In this document: positions 1-14,200 of the stretch, piece after piece
Layout of the letters: every line of letters begins with the position of its first letter
Numbering within the stretch: the first letter of the stretch is position 1
Assembly (NCBI GenBank): GCA_946811185.2
Contig: OX328112.1
Coordinates: forward strand, 23,775,558 to 23,839,557
Direction: 5' to 3'
Source of the DNA: Hippopus hippopus
Lineage: Eukaryota > Mollusca > Bivalvia > Cardiida > Cardiidae
DNA: 64,000 nucleotides
Notes under the pieces: generated by a model
Databases searched by the model: none
What the model was told of the DNA's origin: nothing
What the model saw: the letters and a program-made list of their open reading frames with translations, nothing else
Translations under genes and position numbers: made by a program

Positions 1-4
1 TGTC

Positions 5-230
5 TTAACCCATAACTAAACAATCAAAACTTTAAACAACCCTGAGAAAGAAACCTTTTAAACATTGTGGTAAAAGGAGAAAATGCTGATAACCAGCATT
101 TTCTCCTTTTCCCACAATGTTTTCTTCCCTTTCAAAAACCAGTTTCAAGTTTTGAGTCATATGTATTTGTTTTGTGCAAAGGCTTTTAATTTGGATAGGC
201 CCAAAATTTTGTTGTTTGGTATAGAGTTAA
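5..230 (+). mobile_element. TH hairpin MITE, full length, then half copy to 284
   Basis: TTAA-bounded copy with central hairpin around 58-125. Directly abutting it (231-284) is the right end of an oppositely oriented copy sharing a TTAA end, so two insertions sit end to end. Confidence 0.85.
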
Positions 231-839
231 AAAGCCTTCCATCTAAGGGTCATTAAAACTACGAACTGTGTGTTAAAGGGTTAAAGGTGGGTATTTAGAT
301 TTTTCACATCTCACCAAATTAAAAAAACATATATATCACTGAAATTTATATGAAAATACAATACAAATCATCAATAATTAAGAATCATAAAATTACAAAA
401 AAAATTTTTTTTGATGGTGTTCCCTTAAAAGGCTACGTAGCCTCTTAAGGTTATTTTTAGATTTCGCGCCAGAAATCAAAAAAGCATTGTGGGAATGTCA
501 AGTGACTGGCACGTGACTAATGACGCTTAAATTCCATAATATAACAAACATGAAATTATTTTCCATAATGTCTTCTTCGAACGCTATGTTTGAAGCTTCG
601 TCTGTGTATTTCCGGTATGTAAATGAGCGAGTTGCTCATTTAAAAATAGACCGTGTTTCCCGTCGGTGTCGACCTGGGCCGTAGTAAATCTCTAATTTCT
701 CTTGTAGTCGGATGGGTTTCGGCTACTGGGGTTTTATGAATGAAAATTAAAAGGCTTTGGGAGTATAAGGATGATTTTTTTGTATTTTTGTAAAATTTTC
801 GTCCCAAAATCTGAAGGGCCACCTTTAAATCAACCTTAC

Positions 840-1033
840 CTTTAGGTTTATATCTGTTCATCATTTGTTCTCTTTCCTCTTGTTGTACTTTACAAACACC
901 CCGACAGCGGGACAAAAGTTTCTGGACATTGGCCTCCAGTTTTTTGTAAAACTCCAGTCCTTTTTGCGACTTGCCCATCAGATCTTCGTAAATGTCATAG
1001 GAATTGATAAGATCTCTGATCACCTGGTCTCGT
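840..1033 (-). CDS. PTPN23: PTPN23 exon 17 (end of V domain)
   Basis: 194-nt exon, residues 648-713: RDQVIRDLINSYDIYEDLMG, CKVQQEEREQMMNRYKPK. Acceptor CATTACAG, donor AAAG|GTAAGG ends in phase 1. No further coding sequence is visible from 839 to 1, so the window ends inside the next intron. Confidence 0.92.
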
Positions 1034-2174
1034 CTGTAATGAGTAAATTGTTTGTGATTTATCATAAACAATAATTGTTGAAAATGTGCCATTCGCTGGC
1101 AAAAGGGTGTTTAATGCATCTCTGTGATGCATTATACCAAGCAAGTTATCATAATATGATGCATCCATGAAATTCATTTTGTCTAACAACCTACTGAATC
1201 AAGAGGTATTCTGGTGTTCCTTGGACATGCAGAAAATTGACCAACAGCATCAAGTTTTGACCAAGGTCAGCCTGTGTGAACTGCGCAGGCTGACCTAGGT
1301 TGATACTTTTTGCAGATGAATTAAATCCCCTTTCTACAGAGCATGGTTCATATTCATCATGATAGGAAAGGTATGTATTTTGGAAGATTTCTAGTGGATC
1401 TACAATTTCTACATTTTTGATAGTTTCAGAAGTGGTGTTTAGCAAAATGAAAAACAAGTTTCTGCAGATTGTGATAAGTAGAACTTGTGTTTCTTTGTTG
1501 GTTAAAGCCATTTTCAACATTTTTCAGTAAAATTGCAGCCTGTGCACCTATCCATGTGTTCTTGGGCTTTTCTTTTCAACAGTATTTTGCACCATAATCT
1601 TCAAAAGTAAACTACAGCTATCACTAAACGTGATCATACCCCCCACCAGCTCTTTGTCACAGAATGCAGAATATTTCAGTACAAAAGTAAGAGTTGAAAA
1701 AAAAACTAGTGGGAATAGAGTTATGGTACTTGCACACCGCACTTCTCGTTAATGTGGTCTATCTGTATATGAAGTTTGAAGTCACTAGCTTTTACACTTG
1801 GCAAGTTATGCCCCAGACAAAAATCCAAAGTTAAAATTTACAAAGGGCAATAACTCTGAAAATAGTGGGAATAGAGTTATGGTTCTTGTACAGTGCACTT
1901 CTTGTTAATGTGGTCTGTTTGTATATGAAGTTTGTGATCTATCTGCGTGTGAAGTTTGAAGTTACTAGCTTCTATACTTTTGAAGTTATGCTCTAGACAA
2001 AAATCCAAAGTCAAAAATTTACAAGGGGCAATATTTCTGAATATACTGAAGATAGAGTTATGGTTCTTGTACACTGCACTTCTCCTTAATGTGACCTATC
2101 TGTATATGAAGTTTGAAGTCACTAGCTTTTATACTTTGGAAGTTATGTCCCGGACAACCTTTTCGTGATGGATG

Positions 2175-2205
<31 letters not shown>

Positions 2206-5200
2206 GGACGAACGGTGACTGCAGTATAACACCACCCCCCCAACTTCGTTTGTGGGGGGTACAATGACTTGCTTTACAATATTAACAAAGTAAAAGCAAT
2301 AGTCAGCATTTAGAGAGTTGATTGATTGTATGGTGTTTAACTTTGTTTTCAACATTATATCAGTTAAATTGCATGGCTTGACCACTGAGAGAGACAAAAT
2401 CCTGTTAGCAGAAGAAGGTTTGCCAAGCTGGGAGCTGGGAATAACTTGATAACTGTCCCTGTAAATTATTGGCCAAGCCCTATTATGCAGTCTGTAGTGT
2501 ATAGGACTTAAGAACAGGGTATCGCTGGTTCAAATCCCAAGCTCTGCCAATTTCTTAGCTTGACAATAGTTACTGTGACAGGATTCATTCCTCTCTAACA
2601 AATGATCATTGTTTCCACAATGATTAAGCTGGAAAGCAGCCAGTGGCTTGGGATGAATATTATGCGAAGCACTGGTAACAGAAAGTCAAGGAAAGCATGG
2701 ACAAGTGCACTGACCGCGATATAACTGAAATAATGTCAAAAAATGGTGTTAAACACTACATAATTAATCAATCAATCAACCTGTATGTTACTAATTAAGC
2801 TACAGCTGGAGTTGTTTGGTATGAATATACCAATGCAATGCAAGAGAGATTGGGGATTAATACCTGACAATGGTGTCCCTGGTTGCTCTCCTCACATTGG
2901 CATATTTGGCATTAGCATCAGTTAGGGCTCGAAGAATATTTCCCTGAGCTGCCAAGTTCTGTCGAATGAGAGTGCAGTTCTTCTCGTGTTTCTTTAGTTG
3001 TTCAGCAAATACAGTCTGCCAAGTTAGTATAAAAAACAGGTTTACGCTTTACCACATGGTAAAATTGTAGACTTGTCCAAACCCAAAGCATTTGCGGATG
3101 ACAAATTAAATACGGCTTGAATTGTGGAAGTTGTCTTTCACAGGGTTGATGACTGTGTGGGAAAAGGAAAAACAAGGCCATGATGGCCCTGTATCGCTCC
3201 ACTGGCTTTTTAACTTTTTACCACACAAATCGAAGTGTTAATGACCTTTAAAGAGAAAGCTTTTGAAAACAGTGTTGGAAAAGGACAACATGTTGTCAGC
3301 CAGTATTTTCTCCTTTTCAAACAATGTTTCCTACCCTATCAAAGACAGAAATAATCATTTAAGCTATATTCAATTTGTCTTTTGCAATGTCTTTAAACTT
3401 GGTCCAGTCAAAAAATTTGTCCTTTCTTAAAGAGTAAAATTAACGTATCAATCACTTAAATAGCATTGCAGAGACATACAGCATAAAAAGTCTGTATGGT
3501 AGTAAACTTACTTGGAAAACATAACCTCCCCCCTGCCCAACAAAAAAAAAGTCATATCTTCCTAAGTGCAAAGATTATGTCAGTGAATACAAGCAGGTTT
3601 ATTCATTGGCATGAAAGGTAACATTCTGGAAAGAAAACTGAATGACAGAAACCTTACTTTAAGTTTAATATTCCACTGATGTGAGCATAAGTACTAGCAT
3701 CAAATTAAATCACTCTCCCTGACAACAGAACATTTCCTATCCAAAAAAAACTTGAATATCAACATCAATCATGTATCATTGAAGTTTGATAATCAAGGGT
3801 GATAAATGATAACAAACTTCATCTCTTATAACAGGAGTTATTTCCCTTGATTACTATTTAAATTAAAGTCACTATATATAGGCCCATGCTAAACTTGTAA
3901 TCCCTGGCATGGGGCCAATTTTGACCCCAGGGCTATAATATGAAGAAACTTCTTAGAGGTACATTAGATAAAGCTACATGCCAAATTTGGTAGCCCTGGG
4001 CCTTATGGTTTCAGACAAGAAGATTTTCAATATTTTTCGCTTTTGTTGCCATGGCAACCAGAGTTTTTGAAGGAATCAAATTCTTTCAAGAAATTCTGAA
4101 GAGGACCAAGGCAGGATCATTTCTGTGAAGTTTCATCAAATTTGGATGTTTAGTTTCAGAGAAAAAGATGTTTGAAATAAAAGTTAACGCACGCACAGAC
4201 GCATGACAGACACCGGGCCATGACATAAGCCCGCTGGCCTTCGGCCAGTGGAGCTAAAAATGCTGGTCACCAGCATTTTCTCCTTTTCCCACAATGTTTT
4301 CAGAAGTCTTCATTACCAAGGTCAAAGAAAGCAGGGATTGTGTGGTAAATTACCAAGGTCGTTAAAAGTCGAGATTGTGTGGTAACAAGTTAACTAAATA
4401 CTGTATTATTTATCTTTCTATATCTCTCATTTTAAAAGCTTTGGAAAATACTCTTTTTCCCTCAAAGTTTTCAAATTGATTAAAACAATATTTTCCTTTC
4501 CTTTCCATGCTTTATTTTTGTGTGATTCTTAATAGTTATTAGACAGGTCTAAAAACAACTTCCAGAGTTATTCGCTAAATTTCAATCATGATATATGTGG
4601 TAAGCAAATTTCATTGTTTTTTTTTTCAGCTGAAGACATTTTTTAGCAAAAAAAAAAAAAAACCCGAAAAAACTTATTTCTTGGGATTACATAACACCAA
4701 CAATAAATGAAGGTGTTTCACTTCTTTACCAAATGAGGAATTCTTTACCTGTCGAAATCGAAAGCATTTTTACAGGACAATTACATGTAGCTGATGTGAT
4801 GGTTATTGTCAGTGAAAGTATAAGAAAACCATGTGGGAAAAGGAGAAAATGCTGGTTACCATTATTTCATCATTTTCCCACATGGTTTTCAAGAGGCTAT
4901 TTCCTCAGGGTCATTAAAGCTCTGTATTGTGTGATAAAGAGTGAACCAGGTTCCCTAAATTGTAATACATGTAGTTTCCCTACCTCTCTGTTTACACCTT
5001 CCTGTTTGGCCAGGGTACTAGTGATATCGTCTTCCAAGATTTCCTTTCTCAGAGACTGTTCTAGTGTCTGTCTTTGTGTTCTCATCTCTTCTACTTTATT
5101 CATCAGCATGTTGAGCTCTTTTATGATGTCTGCACTCTCTGGACCTACAAAGTTAATTTAATTAACTCTTTACCACACAACAAAAAATTAGACTGGTCCA

Positions 5201-8200
5201 AATTGAAAGGATTTGCAGACGACAAATTAAATATAACTGAAATGATGATTTTTGTTTTGGATGGGGAAGAAAACATTGTGGGAAAAGGAGAAAATGCTGG
5301 TTTCCAGCATTTTCTCCTTTTCCCACAATGTTTTCAAAAGCCTTCTCCTACAGGGGCGTCAAAACTCGGGATTGTGTGGTAATGGGTTAAGCCATGCTCT
5401 GTGAAAAGGGGGTTGTATGCATCTACAAAAAGTATCGATCAAGGTCAGCCTGAGTGGATCGCACAGGCTGACCTGGGTCAAAACTTCTTGCTATTGATCG
5501 ATTTTTTTTATGTCAAAGGTCCCGTGTACTTATGATTCTGCTGGTTGTTAGACAAATTGGGTTTTATGAATCCATAATTATGTAATAAGTTTCTTTCTAT
5601 ATTGTATGGAGACTAGAGCATGGCTCATTTGTATCTACTCTCATACCAGATAACAGAATTTTATTTTGGACTCCTCCAAACTGAAAACATTTTGCATATG
5701 ACAAATATGATGGAGCTAAAGGGGGGGATTTTGTCCTTGAAATGGTAGAAAACAATGTAGGAAAACGTGAAAATGCCAGTTCCCATTAATTTCTACTTTT
5801 TCCCTGATGTTTTAAAAGGCCTACCTTGTCTGGATTGTGTGTCATAAATATGATTTGGTCTTGCAGCGTGATAGCTGACGGCTGACTGAATGGATACCCC
5901 CACATCAATATGGTCACTAGCAATGGCCCCCAACCATGCCCTTATTGTGTTGCAGTTTTTATACAGTCTTGAAGTAAAAGGGTTCAAAATCCTATGGATA
6001 TTCTATTTTACTAATTCGTAATATTGGCTGAACTCTTGACTACCTCACAAAATTATAGACTTGTCAAAATTGAAAGCAGTTACAGATGACAATTCAAATG
6101 TCGCTCAAATGATGGAATTAGCTTTTGAATGTGTAGAAAACATAATTGGAACAGGAGAAAACTCTGGTTACCATTTCTCTTATTTCAAGTCCCAAAAGTA
6201 AACAATGCAGGTGTTAAAATGAATTATAGGATGAACTGTACCATTTAAAAGAATTGTGTAGATGACAATCTGTTATATTTGGTCCAAGTCTTAACAGCTG
6301 GCGGAATGAATTTTAAAACTAAGTAAAAAGCAAACAAAAGATAGATGTATTGGCAACTTTATACTAATTTTTAAAATTTATTTTTCTGCCAAAAACTTAC
6401 ACTTGGATCAACTGTACAATAACAGACTGTCATCTTCGCAATAATGTTCATACTTTTAAATGGTATGATTGAGATGCATTTTAAGGATTACGTTCTCATT
6501 GGTAAATATTGCGGAAGATCGACGTTTTCGTAAGGCTGTTCAGCCAATCTCGGCAGCTTCCATCTTTTAATATGGGAGTTAGGGGCCGTAGACTCATTAA
6601 CTTATTGGTAAATATCGTGTAACATTGATGTTGTCGTAAAGGCTATTCCGCCAATCTTGGCAGCTTCTGTCTTTCAATATGAGAGTTAGGGGACCGTAGA
6701 CCTTAACACCCACACTGTTTACTTTTGGCCACTACTGGGTCTTTAATTGGACACAGACCCAGAATCTTTGCCTTAAAAGTACGCAAAGATAAAGTCAAAC
6801 AAATACAGGAATTTATGGAAGAAACATTATCAAAGATTAAAAAATACGAAAATCGTATTTACCTCTTTCTTTATCCACAGAAGGCAGTAATTTCTGGATG
6901 TCTTCAAGGGGACTGCTCAACAACTTCAAGTTGTTTATATGTGTATTCATAGCTTTGTGTAGATCTGTGTTGGACTGACTCCCTTTTTTGTGCCCCTCTT
7001 CAAATTTGGCACATTCCTTGGCTATTTCAGACAATATAATGCTGGGAGCTCGTTTTCCAAATAGTTCCTGCAAAATACAAATACAAATGAGCCACGCAAA
7101 ATGAGTTTTATTTCTTTTCCAAATCACAAAATTTTTTACTTCTCAAAATTCATAACATTTGCAGACTACAAAAAAAAAAAAAAAAAAAAGAAACTGACTG
7201 AAATATTGAAATTTGTTTTGGGTGGGGTAGAAAACATTGTGAGAAAAGGAGAAAATGCTGGATATCAGCATTTTCTCCTTTTTCCACAATGTTTTCAAAA
7301 GCCTTCTTTCTCAGGATCGTTAAAAGTCAGGATTTTTTGGTTTGGGGTAAATGCATCTCTGTGATGCATTGTACCAAGCAAGTTGTTACATTGTTATTGA
7401 TACATCAAATCTAATTTGTCTAACAACAGAGTGAATCATGAGGTAGAACGTCCCTGGACAAGCATATAATTTACAAACAGCAAAAGGTCTCAACCCAAGT
7501 CACTCTGCACGGACTGTGCAGGCCAACATGGATCAAAACTTTTTGCCGATGCATTAAACCCCCTTTTCACAGGGCATGACTGAAAAATGTTTCTATGAAA
7601 TTCAATCCTAGTTAAGAAAGGATGCTCCTATCTGGGTTTAAAATATAACTTCTTGTAATTTGAATGCACTGATTCATTGAACAGTGATTTATGCCTCTTT
7701 CATCATTATTTCAGTCATATTGCTGCGACAGCACCCATATTCATGTATGCCTTTGGTTTCACCGATGCTAGGCTGGGTCTCACAGTGTCTTGCCCAAGAA
7801 CATGAACAAGAAAAACCAAGTCCTTCATCCAAGGATCCAATCTGCTGCCTCCAGGTTATAAATCCCACATCTGACCACTGAGCCACACAGAACCTTAATG
7901 AGATTGCAACAGAGTGTCTTATTATGGCAGGTGGCATTCTTCTTAAGGTGGCTGACAGAAAATTTGACCGTAGCTCTGCCTACATTTGTTATAAAGACAA
8001 AGTCTAAAACAGATACAATCATCCATGTCTTTCAAGGACAAACTGATCCATTTACTTTCACTATACTAGACATCAAAATTTAGGTATGTCTAATTTGAAA
8101 GAATTTGCAGACCACAACCATTACTGTTACCCAAAAGATAGGATTTGTATTTATAAGGAAGGAAAACACTGTGGGATAAACAAAAAATCCTAGTAACCAG

Positions 8201-11200
8201 CATTTTCTCCTTTTTCCACCATGTTTTCAAAAAGACTTCATAATCAAGGTTGTGTAAAGTTGGGATTGTTCTGTGAAGGCTTGTCTTGATCCTCATGCCA
8301 AAAATCAGATGTGGCTCAATTCATTACCAAACGACAATATTTTAGGCTTGTCCAAATCGAAAGCATTTACAGACAACAAAATAAAAGTGACTGAAAATTT
8401 GAAATTTGTTTTGTGAAGAGTAGAAAACATTGTGGGAAAAGGAGAAAATGCTGGTTACCAGCATTTTCTCCTTTTCCCACAATGTTTTCTAAAGGCTTCT
8501 TTCTCAGGGTCGTCAAAAGTACGGATTGTGTGGTAATGGGTTAAACCATGAGACTTGTCGTCAGAATAATGTGGTAAAAGAACAAAAAAACTGATCACCA
8601 GCTTTTAAGATAAAATCTTATTCACCCTTTACCAGAAGAGAAAATCACAGACTTGTCCAAATTCAAAGCATTTCCAGACAACATATTGAATGTAGTTCAA
8701 ATTATACGATTTGTCTCTTAAAAAGTAGAAAACATTGTGGAAAAAGGAGAAAATGCTGTTTACCAGCATTTTCTCCTTTTTCCGCAATGTTTTCAAAAGC
8801 CCTATTCATCAGGGTCATTAAAACTGGGGACTGTATGGCAAAGGGTTAAACTGGTCCATGGTCACATGATATTTTTCTATCTCAAAAGCCAATGTCGTCC
8901 AGACCGTACAAACACATACCTGATATTCCAACTCTGCTTTACTTTCATCTTGTAACATCTGTTGAATTTCTTTAATGCCCAGATCTACTTCTATTGCCAC
9001 ATTGGATACAGCTGGAAAACAAGAAACATTTAGACATTAACTACACCTATTACTAAAGAAAACTAAATGCTTTGTTAGTGACAAGAAGGAAGTCTCTATC
9101 CATAGAATTAACCAACTTTCAGGAGTATTGGACATAAAATGTGGCCTCTAGAGTGGACACAAGGTAGAACTTGACACCAAAAAACAGGCGCAGCATGACT
9201 GATACAGCATGATGAGAAATGCTCACTTTCATGCTCAGGTGAGCTAATTAGGAAAAGGGGCATAACTGGATCAAAACCATTTTGCGGGTTACCTGAGATT
9301 TCACCTGATGAAAAAGCAACCAATGACAGAGTTACAACAATACCTGGGAATCTATGATGGGACCTGATACAACAGGGTTATGTTCTTGTGACTATGAGTT
9401 TGACCAGTCTCCAGCCCCTGCAGTTCATTCTTTTCAACATGCCACAATTTTAGACTCTTCCAGCATTCGCAGAAGACAAATTTAATGAAGTTCAAAAGAC
9501 AACTTCTGTCTTTAGAAATGGTACAAAACATTGTGGGAAGAGGAGAAAATGCTGGTTACCAAACCCAGTGTGATACTCCATACAATATTCTTTCCAAGCC
9601 ACTGGCTGCTTTCTCACACAACCATTGTCAAAAAAATGGTCAGAGGTGAGAGAGGAATGAATCCTATTGCAATGACTATCATCAATCCTTAGAAAGAAAT
9701 TGGCCAAGCTGGGTATTGAACCAGCAACCCCATGTAAGATATCCAACTTGCCTGTCATAGAGTCTACTAAATCTTTAATGGCACTTGGTCTCACACTGAG
9801 AGCAGCACATTTTTCCAGAAGCTGTTGGGGTAATCTTTCTGGCTCCGGGTTTAACTCAGTCTGGTCCAGTTGTAAGGATGAAAGGTATTGGCTGCAAGCA
9901 TTATGTTTAACCCTTTACCAAATGACCCTGAGGGGAAAATGCTGGTAATCAGCATTTTCCCCTTTTTCCACAATGTTTTTTGTCCCAACAAGGATACATC
10001 TCACCATTTGAGCAATACTTAGTTTGTTGTCTGTAAATGTATTCATTTTGGACCTGCCTAAAATTTTGTTTGGTAAAGATTTATAGACCTCTGGATGGAT
10101 GGGGATAATAAAATCCTAACCACAGTTAGGTTTCTACCAAACAATCCCAAGTTTTAACACCCCTGACAAAAAAAGACTTTTGAAAACATTGTAGGAAAAG
10201 GAGAAAATGCTGGTAACCCATATAACACTCCCTAGGAAGAAGACCTTTGAAAACACTGTGGAAAAGAGGAAAATGCTGGTTACAAATGTTTTATGCCCTT
10301 CAAAGTACAAATTCCTGTTTTTGAGCAATTTTACCTTTGTCATCTGCAAATGTTTTCAATTTTAACTGGTCTAAAATTTTGTTTTCTTGTAAACAATGAA
10401 ACTCTGCGACAATTAAAATATATCTTAAAGGTAGCAGCTAAATATAAACAAAGCGGGTGCTAAAACACATTTAAATTCAGACATACCATTTAAAAGTATG
10501 GAAATTATTTTGATGATGATAATCTGGTTTTGTATGCTCAGTCCAAGTATCAGTCACTGACAGAGAAATAGATTTCAAAAGCAGGTAAAATGTTAACAAA
10601 AGATAATCCAACTTGGCAATTTTTTACCTAGTCTAAGTTGTGTGAGTGTGTTATAGAGAGTGACGGACAGAGAGAGAAAACCTAAAAAGAAAGTCTATAG
10701 AAATGGAACAAAGGGTCCCTTACTTCAATTCATCATCCTTTTCTGCTATTTCTGAAGCAATTCTCCTCAGTAGATTTGCCTTTTCCTCACTGAAAAAATA
10801 TTAAAAAGAAAAAAAAGTTGTGATTAAATGTAGTTAAAAGAAATCAAAGTATGCCGACTTGAAACCCAGATCTACATATAGACATAATGTAATTTATTAG
10901 ATCCTGGATCCAGGTACAAGATATAATTAATCAGTACAATATTTACGCATAATTTTTAGTTTTTCAAAGTATAAAATTAGTCTTTGATAGGGTAAAAAAC
11001 ATTGTAGGAAAAGGACAAAATGCTGGTTACCAGCATTTTCTCCTTTTTCCTCAATGTTTTCAGCTGCCCCTCATTCAGGATTGTCAACAGATGGGCTACT
11101 GTCAAAAAAAAAAAAAAAAAAAATCATTCCTACCTGTAAAGTGAAGAAGCCTCATGAGCTGACATTGGTACAAGTTTTATGAAGATATCTGGACCCGAAA

Positions 11201-14200
11201 TTTCTGGATCATTTGCATTAAACGGGATTCCCTTCACCAGAGGGGCTCCTGAAAATATTAAAACAAATACATATGAGCTGTGATCTGGTAAAAGGGCGTT
11301 TAATGTATCTCCATGAATCATTGTACAAAGCAAGTTATCATTAATTATGGATTATATGGTTAGGAATACATATATATATGAGCCATGCTCTGTGAAAAGG
11401 GGCTTAATGCATTTTAGAAAAGTTTCGACCCATATCAGCCTGTGCAGTCCGTGCAGGCTGATCTTGGCCGAAGCTTTTCGCTATCGCTCAATTTTCTGTA
11501 TGTCCAAGGACCAGTCTACCGCATGATTCAATTGGTTGTTAGGTGAATTTGGGTTTTATGAATCTATGATCATGTGATGACTTGCTTGATATCATGAAAT
11601 GCATTAAGCCCCCTTATGTCAGAGCATGGCTCATATACAATTTTGTCTTACAACAGACTGAATAACTGGGTAGACTGGTCCTCTGACATGCAGACAATAG
11701 AGTGGACCCTGCAGGCTGACCTGGAGCCATACTCTGGTAGAAGGAGGGGGGTGTGTAATACATGTCTGTGATGCATTATAATAAGCAAGGCATTATATAA
11801 TTATGTATCAAACTGACTTATAGCCCAAAGCTTTGATCCAGGTCAGCCTGTGTAGTCCATGTTAATAGTTTTTTGCAGATGTATAAAACCCCCATTTCAC
11901 AGAGCATGGCTTGAATCCATACCATCTGCAGTTCAAAAAGTTCAAAGAGAGGAATTAGTCCCCTGCATTAAGTAGAAATGCTGCAGGCAGGTGCTCTTTT
12001 TCAAACAAAGTTTTTATAAGCTTTCTTCAGCAGGGGCATACAATGTTGTAGTTGTAATGTAAATGGTTAAAACCTGCCATAGATAAAACCAGCAATCTTT
12101 GCCAACCTACCTTTCACCTCTGGCAATGACTCAAGATCGGGAACTTTTTCATGGTATACAAAATCATTGTCTTTTTTGGCTGCTTGATGTCTGAAATAAA
12201 GCATTTATCACTCTTAAAACTTGATCCTTTAACACACAGTTTTTAATGACCTTAAGCATGAGGGCTTTTGAAAACATTGCGGGAAAAGGAGAATCACCAG
12301 CATTTCTCCTTTTCCTGCAATGTTTTCCACCCTATCAACCATAGAAGTAATCTTTTCAGCTACATTTAATTTGTTGTCTGCGACAGCTTTCAATTTGGGA
12401 AAGTCTAAAATTTTGTCTTGTGGTAGAGATACACGTTTACAGAAAGACAAGGTATTCGAAAACACTACTAAATGTAAAACACTACATCAAAGCTAGCGAA
12501 AGCGTGATGCTCTGCCTTCCTTGGCAAATCATTCTTGGCCGACTGAATCTGGGTTCACTCTGGCTTTAAAAATCTTGTCTCTGTCAGAATTAAAAAATAA
12601 AACCAGTTGAGGCTAAATTTGAAACCTGAAGCCAAATTGGAAAAAAATCTTAAAAGTGAATAAAAGAAAATGCCTCTTCATTCTGTACATGTAAAATACA
12701 CAGTACTACCTCTAACTGTGCTCAACTTTAAACACTTGAGGTATTATCAGAACTTATATGATACTTTGATATAACAATTTTTTGTCAATTAATATAGTAC
12801 AATATTCCTGTGTCTGATTAACATGACATTGACAAATCTGACATTCCTTTGCTTTGACATCATTTTCAAAGAAAATTATCTCCTTCTCCTAACTGCTGAT
12901 AATTGATTTATTGTATTGCTGTTTTCAACATTATTCCAGTTGTGTACCAGCAAACAGTGTACCTATCCATGTTTTCCTGGAGTTTCTTTTTCCAGTACAA
13001 TATTCTTCCCAAGAAACTGGCTGCTTTCCAACATAACTTTCATCAAAACAATGATCTGAGGTGAGAAAGGAATGAATCCTGCTGCAATGACAGAGCTGGA
13101 GATTCAAATGAGCCAGTCCATTCTCAAGTCCTGTACAACCAGGGCTTAGCTAATATTGCTGGTAATGTTTCCAGGAAGCAGTCATCAAGAGTAATTGATA
13201 GAATTCGTAGAACCTGTTTCATAATTGATGTAAACTACATGATTTTAAACTTACAATGTAAGGAAGTAAGTTATGCATCAAAGCTTTAACTCTTTACCAC
13301 ACTCTTTACCGAACAAAAATTTTTTAGACTTCTCCAAATTCAAAGAATTTACAGAAGACAAAATAATTGTTACTCAAAACAGTTAATTTGTCATTCAAAG
13401 AGATGAAAACATTGTGGAAAAATGAGAAAATGCTGGAAACCAGTATTTCCTCTTTTACCACAATGTTTTCTAAAGCTGTCTTTCTTAGGGCGTTAAAACT
13501 TGGTAGTTTTTGGTGGAGGGCCAACTTTTTTTATTCCCTTGGTTCACCGTCAGATTTGGTTGTAGGTTATAAGAGAATTAGCAAATAAATTTGTCAAAAC
13601 ATACTTCCCACCAACGACATCATGTGTAAATCGTAGAGCTTCCTGAACATCTGACGTCTCATTCTGTAATATATTGTAAGATTTAATCATCAATCCCTCA
13701 AACAAATTTGCAGCTAGCCACCTTAACCCTTTACAAAACAATCTTGAGATTTAAGGACCCTAAGGAAGAAGTCTTATTGATTGATTGATTGTATTGAAGT
13801 TTAACACTGTTTTAACAGCTAAGGTCATATCACGGCAGTCAGTGCACCTATGCATGTGTTTCCTGGCTTTCTCACACCAGAACTGACATAACTTTCTTTC
13901 CAAGTCACTGCGTCACATGTGTCAGAGGCGAGAGGCGAAAAATCGCCAGGAAGAAAGTTTGCCTAAACCGGGTATGAAACTGACAACCATCAGGTCACAA
14001 GTCAGATATGCTAACCACCGAGCTACCTGGCCAGGCCGAAGAAGTGTTATGAAAACATAGTAAGCAAAGTACTTATTCTAAATGACAAGATTTTCGACTG
14101 GTCAAAATTCAAAGCAGATGCAGATGACAATTCCAATGTGGCTTAAATGATGAGAATGATCTCTGAAAGGGTGGAAAAAATTGTGGGAAAAGGAGAAAAT

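Noticed and set aside
1191..1520. 109-codon minus-strand open frame in a PTPN23 intron
   Set aside because: Its C-terminal half is a translated AM element, and exon 16 to exon 17 joins in frame without it.
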